Below the pieces are notes generated by a model. It did not search any database and was not told where the DNA came from. It saw only the letters and a list, made by a program, of their open reading frames with translations. Below, piece by piece: positions 44,166 through 53,995 of a DNA stretch of 64,000 bases (position 1 is the first letter of the stretch; each line of letters begins with the position of its first letter). Origin of the DNA: Aplectana chamaeleonis (Eukaryota > Nematoda > Chromadorea > Rhabditida > Cosmocercidae); NCBI GenBank assembly GCA_029168955.1, contig JAPDOI010000173.1:709501-773500 (forward strand), read 5' to 3'. A program made the translations under genes and the position numbers.

Positions 44166-45474
44166 CATTGTGTTCTATTGTTTATAAACACCTCAGTTTT
44201 CAACGATACCGCTGTCCGGCGTAATGCGTTGCGGTTTTAACCATCACTAGCGTATTCAGGATGTTAAAAAACCTACATATCTATGTTTTCAGGATTTCAT
44301 CGTTCCAATAACTTTTTTATAACACTTTTTACGATTTTCTACCGTTTCTTTGTTTATGAACATTTTGAAAAAACACGGACTTAAACACTTTTCCATATTT
44401 GTCAAACCACAAGTTCAGGTCAGAATAGTCGAATACGTCTCGTCTCAATATGGTCCATGGTTCCCACCTGTTCAGGGTGAAAAAAGCTTAGATCCAGACC
44501 ACCATAACGCCATACGAACCATGGGTCGCATCCTCTCCCAAAAAAGAAGGATATTCTGGGTTTTTCCTGACTACATGAGAAATCCCAAACATTGCGACAA
44601 AAATGTTATCTGCGGATGTGCTGGGAAGTTCTCCAAAAGAGATGAATGGTGGATTTGGAGGCATTTGTCGAGCACAACTGACAGTATCAACCAGATCCGG
44701 ACAGATCTGAGCCTGTTTGTGTCATAGGTAAAGGTCTGTAGGGCGATGAAATGTAACGAAAACATTGTGAATCAAATGTCGCGGAAGTCCCTCCACCCTA
44801 CCTGCATTGACATAACTACCCGTCTCCAATTTTCGCGAAGGAACACTCCAGTCGATTTGGGTAAGGTGAGGTTTCAGATTGGGATGAATATCAGGGCAGT
44901 ATATATGCATTAAAAATGGTCTGTGGTGTTCAGGTGATCTCCTTAGACTTGAAGCAAATCACATGAACACGACAGACCATTTTTAATGCACATATACTGC
45001 TCTGATCTTCATGCCAATCTGAAACCTCACCTTACCCAAATTCTCTGGAGTGTTCCTTTGCGAAAATTGGAGACGGGTAGCCTTGTCAATGCAGTTAGGG
45101 TGGAGGAACTTTCGCAACATTTCATTCACAATGTTGTCGTTTATTTTGTCGCCCTACAGACCTCTAACTATGACACAAACAGGCTCAGATCTGTCCGGAT
45201 CTGATTGATACTGTCAGTTGTGCTCGAGAAATGCCTTCAAATCCACCGTTTATCTCTTTCGGAAAACTTCCCAGCACATCCTCAGATAACATTCTTGTCG
45301 CACGGTTTGGCATTTCTCATGTAGCTAGGGCAACCCCAAGATATTCATCAGTTTCGGGAGCGGATTCGACGGGTGACTCGTATGGCGCTACGGTTGTCTG
45401 GATCTAAGCTTTTTTCACCCTGGACAGGTGGGAACCATGAAGGATATTGAGACGAGACGTACCGTATTTTCTCT

Positions 45475-45635
45475 TTTAGAAGTACATGTACTTCTAATAC
45501 TCAGACCCCTATTTTATATGTACTTCTATTAGAGGTGCACTTCAAATAGAGGCTGTACTTCTAATTCTCAGCCCTCCCTTTTTGATGTACTTCTATTAGA
45601 GGTGTACTTCTAATAGAGGGTGTACTTCTATTATT
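45475..45635. repeat. GTACTTCTATTAGAGG repeat cluster
   Basis: At least seven copies of a GTACTTCTA(T/A)TAGAGG motif, in direct and inverted orientation, are packed into 160 bp at the left edge of the block that splits the foldback right arm. It may be the subterminal array of another transposon whose right end I could not place. Confidence 0.72.
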
Positions 45636-45875
45636 CGGCGCAATGTTTTAAATTTCCAATGGTAGACTCTTCACATTTCTTGATTTTCAGTATAACACCA
45701 AAAACTTGTATTTAATGAAATTTCGGACTACGCTCAATTGAATTGATGCTTCCACAATCTCTGATATCAGATATTCACACATTTCCCAAGTTAATTTCTT
45801 CCAAAAAATATATAAGTTCGTTTTCGATTTTGTTGACACGAGCTTCATCGACTTGTTATGCTTAAAAACAATTTA

Positions 45876-46312
45876 AAGGCAGCGTTCACGATGAACATCC
45901 TCGGTGACTTTCCACAGCGAAATGATAGGCGAGGAGGATCCTAGGCTCCCAGAGTCGAAAGAACAGTAAAACACGAGCCAGGAGTGGCAATATAACAGCT
46001 GCAAACAAGAGTTCTGGTGTCCCAGAACCGCATGGTGCCCCACTTCCGTCCCCTCGATGTGAACAAATGAAGACTTAAATTACAGGAATAATCAAGTCAA
46101 GGAAGTACTTATAAGTGAGCTGATCGCTTAATTGCACCTTCATAGCGGTCAATTCCTCCACGCTCAAAAATCAGCGTAAAAAAGGAAGGGCCTATTTGGG
46201 CTCAAAAACGTATCCTTCGCGTGGTATTCAAGCATGCCTTGCTATACAGGGCACCAGACCTTCCGTAAACCGAGGTGATATCGGAAGTGAAATTTAATGT
46301 GAACACTGCCTT
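45876..46312. mobile_element. P1-family MITE, AAGGCAGCGTTCACG subtype
   Basis: The ends are AAGGCAGCGTTCACGATGA and AATGTGAACACTGCCTT, with TA on both sides (45874-45875, 46313-46314). 437 bp, colinear with 6798-7243. It lies in the block that splits the foldback and is therefore among the youngest insertions here. Confidence 0.82.
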
Positions 46313-47021
46313 TAACTGATCGCCTTTCGAGCCGCCCAGAGCGATTGAAAAGCGCGGTTCTTGAACGACCTGACAACAGCTTTTCCAGACGCGCGTTCTT
46401 TGAGTCCACAATCCTTTATAAGAAAAGTCTACCATTATTGGTTTCTGATTTTCTCGTCGTATAAGCGATTTCTTTTTTCAGGCACCGCTAAAGTCAACGT
46501 CTAGGGCCAAAGCAAGTCGACTTTGATCGATTAAAACCCAATCAAGCAAAAATATTTGTAAAGAACCTAAATAATCTCCTTGCATTCGCCGCGAATAGCA
46601 CCAATGTCGAACTTTTGCTCTGCGTTTTTTTCCTGGTCATTTGAAGTTCGCTGAAGTTTCATCGTAAGTTGTCCCATACAAGCAATCTTTGACCAAGAAA
46701 GGGATGGCCGATAGTTTTTTTTGTGAATATTCAAACCTCACGCTATTGAAAAAATCTCGAGCAAACTGGAACTTGTGGTTTGACAAATATGGGAAAGTGT
46801 TTCAGTCGGTGTTTTTTCAAAATGTTCATAAACAATGAAACGGTCGAAAATCGTAAAAAGTGTTACAAAAAAAGTTATCGGAAGATGAAATCCTAAAAAC
46901 ATAGATATGTAGGTTTTTCAACATCCTGAATACGCTAGTGATGGTTAAAACCGCAACGCATTAAGCCGGACAGCAGTATCGCTAAAAATTGAGGTGTTCA
47001 TGAACAATGAAACACGCTGTA

Positions 47022-48271
47022 GTAGAAAAAAATTTAGGAGCGTAGAAGTTGCGAACTCTGTAGGTAAAATAAAATTTATCTGCCGTAAACTGTCTTCATC
47101 GTATCGTTTAAATTATCGAAAATGTGTTCTATATTCGGGTTCAGCGCCTCAAATAACCAATGTGGGAGAATTTCGGGCGATTTTTTTTGTGAATTTTTTT
47201 TGTAAAAAATTAACTTTTTTGTTATTACTCGGGCGTCTAAAATGGTTTGTTTTTTCAAGTACCGGAAAGGTGATCGATCAGAAAAACATTGCTATATGGG
47301 CAGTTCTGGCGACCAGGTCTGGTCACTCCCTATTATTATGAGTTCCTTCTTGTTTCAAATATCAACTAACTTCCGCAGAGGGACAGAAGCTGTGAGGTCT
47401 AGTCGGAATACATTGAAAATCATGATTTTTGTTAATCGCCGGTTTTACGCTGTTTGCTCGCGATCTTTCTTATTCTGCGCTGCTTTCTCTCCCTTGTCGT
47501 GTCAAACGCATAATTGGAAGTTACTGTCCTCTATTCCTTCCTTGTCGAATCTGGCCGCAAAATGCTGAGTAACGTGAACACAATGTTCTCTGCATTCTCT
47601 ACATGAAAGGAGCATTTCGTTCAACAACTGCGATCCCCCACACATCTTTGAGCGGACATTGCCTTGCAGGTGATTCACGCAGTATTTTCCAACTGAGGCA
47701 TTTCTTCGTCTAACACAATGTGAACGAACGGTTGGTAGCTGTAGTCGAACCACTCCTATATAAATCATACATTTCCAACCACATTGTCTTCATGGAAAAT
47801 TCTTTGCTCTTTCTCAATCCTGTGATAGCGTGCTATTTCATCCTTTCTAAGCTTTCAAGAAGTTTTTCAATGTTTATACTCACCATTGGTGGAGGGCTTT
47901 GCACTCAGAGAGGTCAAATGTGACCTGGTCGCAAAACCGTGCCAGCTGTGCAGCCTTGCAGAATGGTTAATAGTGTAGCCGCTCTTGGCAACGAGGGGCG
48001 GTAGTAATCTGGCTTAATATGCAGCTTAAATCGTAGATTTGAGCTGCATCTGAACGACATCTGTGTAACAGCTTAAAAACTTTGTTATAAGGATGCTCTA
48101 GGTAGAGTCTTGACTCTTAATGAGCAAGTCAGCTCCAAATCAGATTCATCTTTATCTCAAATTTTAAGTTGTCGCTGATTGCGAACATCAGCGACGGATG
48201 GCTTTCGCTGATTGTGTGGTGGTGAGAGCGCACGAGACAGTGCGGCGAAAGAGAGGGCGCAGCGCTTTCAG
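47022..48271. other. Intron DNA, nothing certain recognised
   Basis: No gene or bounded repeat could be supported. The open frames (46994-47341, 47242-47568) are driven by AT-rich composition. Confidence 0.4.
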
Positions 48272-48359
48272 ATCGATCTTTGCCAAATGTCCTCTCGAGT
48301 ACATTTAGGACTCCCGTTGAAACGATTCGGCGACCATGCCGGGAAGCATCTCGAACGGG
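48272..48359 (+). CDS. Candidate small exon of the coiled-coil gene
   Basis: The acceptor GCGCTTTCAG and donor GGG/GTGAGT are both strong and bound 88 bp. In the frame that would follow the candidate at 42657 (two bases finishing a codon) it reads RSLPNVLSSTFRTPVETIRR, a Ser/Thr/Pro/Arg-rich composition like the known exons, and ends in phase 2. It therefore cannot join 53694 directly. Evidence is limited to splice sites, composition and one phase match. Confidence 0.28.
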
Positions 48360-49545
48360 GTGAGTCGCTCACACAACGTGGTCGCAAAACTCAAGGTCGA
48401 CGGAGTGATGCCTGCCTGCCTGCATGGGTAGCGCCGACCAGAACACTACACCAAACCGAACGGCTCGAATTGAGAACATCATCGCAGACGTCACAGTGAA
48501 CGGAGTGACCCCATCTGAAATAGACGCTCGTGAGGTCAGGAAAAGCCTCCCTTTGATCAATTTTGAAATCTTCGATGACTTTAACGTGTATTACGTAATA
48601 CTATGCTCGTCTTTATCCTTCTTACCAATTTTCACCATTTTCCGCATATGATTTGTTGATTTTCCATAAATTTACTTACAGTAACGCGCGAATTTTTTGC
48701 GAAAAAACGTTTTGCGGCGTTTTTTGAGCTCACAGACAGCCGCATCGCCATGCCTTGCTTCAAAGTGGTCCGATTTCAATTTTGAAGTCATTTCTGGGAT
48801 GCTTTTTCGGGTTCTACACGATAGTGTTACAAAATAATAGATTATAGTGTCATTTCTGGATTGCTTTCTTTGAGTACTACACGATAGTCTTACAAAATAA
48901 TAGATTATGTTTGTACACGAACGAAATTTTCAAAAAATTCTCGAAAGATTTTTCGGAATTGTTTTCGTTTGTTTTCATTCGTTCGACATTTTTTTCGAAA
49001 TTGTACCACCATATAATACATTCAACCATCGAAGTTGATCGAAAAATGCATATTTGCATCACAGAATCCCACATTATCAACCTGTCAGACGGTCATGATA
49101 GCTGAAATCTTTCATGTTTTGACCTGTGATAGATGTAAATTTTCGGTGGAAATACACATTCTTCAGCAAAATATCAAAGGTAAGAAGACTTTCTACACGT
49201 ACCATTGCACTCACCTCACTGAGAGGAACACGAAAACTGCCCCAAAAACTCATTTCGTCAATTTTGAAATGAGATATGGCGATGCGGCGCTTTATGAGCT
49301 CAAAAAACTCCGCAAAACTCTAGTTTTGCTTGGAATGTGTTCGGTACCGTATTCCAGCAACAATTCATCAATCATGCAATACAAGAAATATCCTCCCTTT
49401 CTTACCAAAGAGTTCTACAAAAAAAATCTTGAATTAATATAACAAACTGTACTTAACACCGACAATCGGAAATGGATTTTCTCCGAAGAAAGGACAACTA
49501 CACATAGTATGGAGAAAAACTGAAAACCATCGCGAACACTGCCTC
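48360..49545. other. Intron DNA with a protein-like open stretch
   Basis: An open frame at 48424-48651 (IADVTVNGVTPSEIDAREV) looks more protein-like than most chance frames, but has no matching splice sites or recognised family. A P1-like right end (ATCGCGAACACTGCCT) lies near 49529-49545 without a left partner. Confidence 0.3.
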
Positions 49546-49552
49546 AAAGGTG

Positions 49553-49900
49553 TAAGACACCAGAAAAAGTTCAAATTTATGCTAAGCTTGAAGAGAATCA
49601 TTCGCTGATCATATTTCCCTTCCCCAAACTAGTTTCTCACCTAATTTTTGAGCGAATCAGGGTAAAGAGACAAGCTATGGAATGGAGACCAAAGTCGTTG
49701 ATGAAATCCATCCATATATTTAGCCACTATTGAGCTCGAAGGCTAAGAAAAGGGGTGGCCTGGTGGCCCCTTATATCTCGCCAATTACAGGGAATTGAGA
49801 TCTCGCCCTTGACAAGAGTTGTAGAGGAGAATTCTTCTACAGAATAAGATGAAAATCAAGAATTAATCACGTCTGAGAGTTGATTGTGCTTCTGAGTACA
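49553..49900. mobile_element. Decayed P2-type MITE core
   Basis: The sequence order (ATCATTCGCTGATCATA, GGGTAAAGAGACAAGC, CTATTGAGCTCGAAGGC, TTATATCTCGCCAATTA) parallels the P2 copy at 52004-52490. The termini are too mutated to define exactly. Confidence 0.55.
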
Positions 49901-50405
49901 TTATGTGATGGACCAGTGAGCCTGATGGCTGCATTTTGCTTTCCTCAATGCGTTGCACCACTACCTCACGTGTCTGGTCTAGGGGTGGGCAGGTAGCGCT
50001 ACGGCGCTGTGCAATGTCGCACTGCTCTCGTCCCTGTCTTGTTGGCCTGGTTCACTTCCCAAAGGTGTGGTAGGTTTTGTTTACAGCGTTTCAGATCCTC
50101 TTTCAACATAGGGCTGGCTTCTCATTATTATGGTTGTGTACTCCACATCAGTGAAAGATGTTCATTATCACTAATTCGCACTTAAGGCCAGATTAGTACC
50201 GCCCCAGACCAGTTGCCTGCAGGGTAAGGCGTAGTGGTGTGATCGGTCCGTGAGAGGTGCGCCCCCCCCCCTCCTCCAGCTTTGGATCCGGCGCGGCCCC
50301 CTCCCACCGAGGTTGAAACTTTAACCCTTTGTGCAAAACAATTTAGAGGTATCTTCCTACCAACGCTTCCGAACGATTTTCAGCAAAAACGGGCGTTATA
50401 GGTCA

Positions 50406-50840
50406 AGTCACACCGGCCGTAATCGGCTCAAAATAGTCGGATCGATCTGAGACTCGGCCAACAGCCTTCTTTAATAGTCCTCTTAAAAACGAACACTACA
50501 ACAGGTCGATCCAGAAGAAGTCCAATCAGTGGGTTTCCGGTTTTTCAGCGGCGCGAATCACACACTCATAGTCGACTGCTTGACTTCTGGAATGACCAAT
50601 CAAGTAGTTTTCTCACTTGTTTTGCTGGTAAAGCTTCTCAAACTGATTTAGAGGAATTTATCGCGAAAATCACACGATGTGATGAGGCCTGTATTAAGGC
50701 CGAAATCACACTGTCACATCTACAGCCGTCACACCGGCCGCAATCGGCTCAAAATGGTCGGATCGACCTGGGACTCGGCCGACAGCATTTTTTGATTGAT
50801 GGTCATCTTTAAAATAAACACTGCAACAGCCCTAGCCAGA
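50406..50840. repeat. Two direct repeats of about 110 bp, 322 bp apart
   Basis: 50406-50515 and 50728-50840 share GTCACACCGGCC, AATCGGCTCAAAAT, GTCGGATCGA and CTCGGCC in the same order with scattered differences. The second copy lies about 100 bp before the retroelement-like coding relic at 50946. Whether the two are connected is unknown. Confidence 0.7.
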
Positions 50841-50945
50841 AAATTTTTTTTTCGACCTCGCCTGACGTTGAAGTCTAGACAGCGGTTTTCCGATCTCTAG
50901 TCAGTATCTCGGATTTGGCTGAAATCTTGACTAGGGGTGTAGTTC

Positions 50946-52910
50946 ATGGCTCTGAAGACGAATCCGACGTTCGTTTCACAATTTCGACCTGCTACCTCAG
51001 TTATACGATGGTTTGGGAAAAACGTAATTCATGCGATGATTTTACTGTTTGATTCAATGCCGTGTATCTTCGCGCCATACCTTTTTCAACTTACTACGGA
51101 CAACAAAGTGGTGAAATGGGCCCCTAAAGTAGAGCCTGCTCTCAGGAAAGCAGGAAATCGAAGGGCTTCTAAGGATTCATGCAAAGCCTGTGAGGAGTTT
51201 CAACAACCACGTTCTGAGTTGATGTCTCGGCAATCGGAAACCCAGAAAAATCTCGAAACTCTGGATTCTTTGTAGGTAAACATATTGGGATCACTCAGAA
51301 AACTAACAAGTTGGCGAATAAAGAAAGTGCTTCGGTTAGCGACGAGGTTGCAAAACTAAGCGTAATGCTTCGGGATAAGAATGCGCTCCTGTCTTTCGGA
51401 TCGAGATTGCAACGCGTTTATGTTGCAGGACCTAAATCATCCAATGTTTCGGTTGAGGCATTGGTGTGAGAGACAAGACTAGGAAGACAACACACCCTAC
51501 ATATTACTGCAAACTTCCCTGTAGAACGAAGAAAGCGGCGTACTCGCCCTTAATTTTGGAAAGTGCGTAGAATACAGATCCAATAGAGAACGACAAGGTA
51601 CAGAGAGGCCCCGCTCCCACGGCCACAGCCAAGGAAGGGTGAAGACTGTCTTCGACACAGCTCACTTTGACTACATATGACAAGGTGTCAGGTATTAAGA
51701 AAAAACTATCTACAGATTCTTTGAACGTGCAGAAATGGGCTGAGACTACTTGGCCAGGCGATGAGACGACACCACTACAACCCTAAAGAGCACAACAAAA
51801 TCTTGCGTGTATCCTAAGCCATGAGAAGGAAGGCTTCAAGCGACCCGCCGGGGCTGCAATAACATCTACTGCCATAGCCTACAATACGTCTAAAAAGGCA
51901 CTTAATTCTGCCAAAGAATTTCCACTCGTAATTGCACGATGAAGGCAGAAGCAGTTGCTAGTTGAGCTCATTACGAAGCGAGAAAAGCCTGCAGGTGTGA
52001 TTAAAGGCACGGGACACCCAAAAAATTAATTTTTAGATTCCATGCTCATCTTGGAGAGAGTCACACGCTGATCATAGTGGTATCTCTGAAATCGTCCAAG
52101 ACCCCCTTTGAACAGAGTTATGGCTCTTCAAAAGATGCCTAGATTTTGAGGGTGAAAAATTTGTGGACGAGTTGTCTCAGGCCTGTATTTCTCTTCATTC
52201 GCAATCGTTGCGTGAGAGAAAGCCAGGACAAGGAGACAGTCCGGTAATGGACTGAAGAACGACGACTTGTTGGATTTCATCCATCCATTGAGCCGCTATC
52301 GAGTTCGAAATTCTGTTAGGGGGTCGGGCCTGTGGTGGTGAGCGAAGGGGGTCGGGCCTGTGGTGGTCGCTTATATCTCGCTCATTTGGAGGAAGTGAGA
52401 TCTGGCATTTGGCACATGTTATACAGGAGAGGTCTTCTACAAAATTACATGAAAATCTCAAAATTCATATCTGAGGGTGTACTGTGCCTTTAAGCAGTTC
52501 GCTGTTAACATGAAACACGATCTGTTGAAGCAAGTCATCGACGAAAACCTCCCGATCTCACCTCTAACAGATGATCACACAGGTCTTTTTACTGAGAGCT
52601 GTCAGTCGTTCATTAACTATTGTGGAAGTTTAGAATAAGTTTGCACGTGGCACATTGCATGTCTGCGCTTAACTTCATTAGATTCCTGGACACAGCAACC
52701 TGGCCTCTCGATGAGTCTTTGAACATTCTTTATTAAACGTCTTATTTCTCTTCCTTGAAACGGTTGTGGTGGGGCTCCCGTATGACCGGTAGGGTGCAAG
52801 GTATCTACGGATTATTGAAAGAACATACCAGCAACGAAATTACGGGACCCGCAAGGAATTATCTGCTGTTGTTTGGGGAGCTCACAAATTGACCCTTGTA
52901 ATCACGACGC
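50946..52910 (+). pseudogene. Probable LTR-retrotransposon coding relic, interrupted by a MITE
   Basis: Several plus-strand stretches look like decayed coding sequence in one direction. At 50946-51275 there is a charged, possibly coiled stretch (ELMSRQSETQKNLETLDSL). At about 51660-52003 an open frame with two stops contains TTYDKVSGIKKKLSTDSLN. It resumes after the MITE at 52491 in the same frame with KQFAVNMKHDLLKQVIDENL and stops near 52637. At about 52821-52895 the reading NYGTRKELSAVVWGAHKL resembles the RNase H region of Ty3- or BEL-type pol proteins, where a Y.T.ELLA.V.A pattern is usual. Assignment to an LTR element rests mainly on that last motif. No LTRs, protease or RT catalytic box were found. 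A decayed host gene is the alternative. Confidence 0.38.
52004..52490. mobile_element. P2-type MITE inserted in a coding relic
   Basis: It begins AAGGCACGGGACACCC and ends GAGGGTGTACTGTGCCTT with TA on both sides (52002-52003, 52491-52492). 487 bp. Removing it with one TA reunites an open reading frame. The interior is related to the copy at 49553-49900. Confidence 0.8.
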
Positions 52911-53693
52911 AGGAAGCTATGCAGTGAACCTCACCCAAACACTTGTTATGAAGGAGTACTTCCTACTCGGTTCACTAACCACGACTAATGGGAGATCTAC
53001 CTAACGATCTGTAGCAGATCGTTGGGTAGATCTTTTTTCACACTCAATTGCAAGGTCTGAAAAAGAAGTGCAGCGCCGAGTAAATTTTCTGCAAACGTTT
53101 TGTTGCATTTTGTTGCTTGCACAGAGCGCCCCATCGCCACAACACACTTAAAAATTGACGGAATGAATTCTCAGAGTTTTCATGTTTCTGCTAGTGAGGT
53201 GAATACAATGGTATGTTAAAAGTCTTCCTGACTCTGGTGTTTCATCGTAATAATTTTATTTCTTTCTGTAATTCCTAATGACCTCAGGTCGAAACGGGTC
53301 ACATTTCTCTTATGGTGACCGTCTGATCAGTTCACAGTGAGGGATTTTAATGTGGAAGTATACAATTTTTTATTGATTTCGGGTATTAACTCAGTTATTT
53401 CGCATCACTATTGTATGGTACTTGTTGAAAGCTGTTCAAAAATGGCAAAGCAGAAAATCTGGGTGCGTATCCGTTGTTCTTCTGAAATTTCACTTTAACG
53501 GTCCATAAAGCTTGTCCACCCCAAACTAAAAATAAAAGCGAGTTTTTCAAACGTCTTTGGACCTTAACGGAAGAAATTTTGTTTTAGAGTAGTAGCAACG
53601 CTACGCAGTCGGATAACCCTGCTCGTCGCCGCTTGAGTTGTTTCCGGCTCGAATCTCCTGCAAGTTACAAATCTATTTCACAATTTTTTTCAG
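52911..53693. other. Intron DNA before the downstream exon block
   Basis: A short hairpin (GATCTACCTAACGATCTG/CAGATCGTTGGGTAGATC, 52993-53035) is the only structure. Sequence at 53588-53640 after a TTTTAG looks exon-like (SSSNATQSDNPARRRL), but no donor gives a phase compatible with the next exon, so it is not called. Confidence 0.45.
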
Positions 53694-53852
53694 TCGGGCG
53701 GTTCGTCTCGTGAGGATCTGCTCTCTGAGCAAGCACCCTCTCGTGCCACGGTGCGCGAAATACCTGTACTTCGCACCGCGTCAACTGCTCCAACTGCTCT
53801 ACTTGAATATAAAATGCCAAGCATAAGTGCATATCACCATGGAGACATTCAG
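53694..53852 (+). CDS. Exon D1 of the large coiled-coil gene
   Basis: Fifty-three codons in phase 0 at both ends, bounded by ATTTTTTTCAG and by CAG/GTAGGG. The frame reads [20 protein letters not shown]..., continues through a Thr/Ala/Pro stretch and closes with [11 protein letters not shown]. The acceptor tract is textbook nematode. The other two frames contain stops. It is followed after a 71-bp intron by exon D2. The sequence looks like a linker leading from the disordered half into the coiled coil. No domain recognised. Whether it follows exon C directly (phase 0 is compatible) or after unseen exons is open. Confidence 0.72.
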
Positions 53853-53923
53853 GTAGGGTAGTTGTATTGTTTAATTTGCCATCCGTTCAATTTTTTGCTG
53901 AATTTTGTATTTATCTTATTTAG

Positions 53924-53995
53924 GACGAGTACTATCGGAGGGAGGTCATGACGAGAACTATAATTACAAGGAGTACAGAGGCTTTGTCACAACAG
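53924..53995 (+). CDS. Exon D2 of the large coiled-coil gene
   Basis: Twenty-four codons in phase 0, from TATTTAG to CAG/GTGGGA, reading [20 protein letters not shown] and ending in LSQQ. The short upstream intron (53853-53923), clean splice sites and polar, helix-forming composition support it. The TRTIITRST core looks like a conserved short motif and would be the best probe for orthologues. The next exon is 3.5 kb downstream at 57448, also phase 0. Confidence 0.72.

Larger units (their letters stand above)
44166..47019. mobile_element. Large TA-flanked foldback element, right arm split by later insertions
   Basis: The ends CATTGTGTTCTATTG and, reversed, CAGCGTGTTTCATTG are flanked by TA (44164-44165, 47020-47021). 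The left arm runs 44166-44920 and the right arm starts at about 44960. The arm sequence at 44430-44500 matches 45405-45465 in reverse and resumes at about 46785-47019. The right arm is thus broken by a block at about 45465-46785. The Tc1/Tc3-like ends suggest a non-autonomous relative of a TA-targeting element. The arms of roughly 770 bp fold on each other. Confidence 0.8.

Noticed and set aside
49035..49442. 135-residue plus-strand open frame
   Set aside because: No recognised motif. It lies just upstream of a P1-type MITE terminus near 49540 and has no splice support.
53588..53640. Exon-like SSSNATQSDNPARRRL after a TTTTAG acceptor
   Set aside because: Only one start phase is open, and no donor (53637 or 53663) gives an exit phase compatible with the well-supported exon at 53694.
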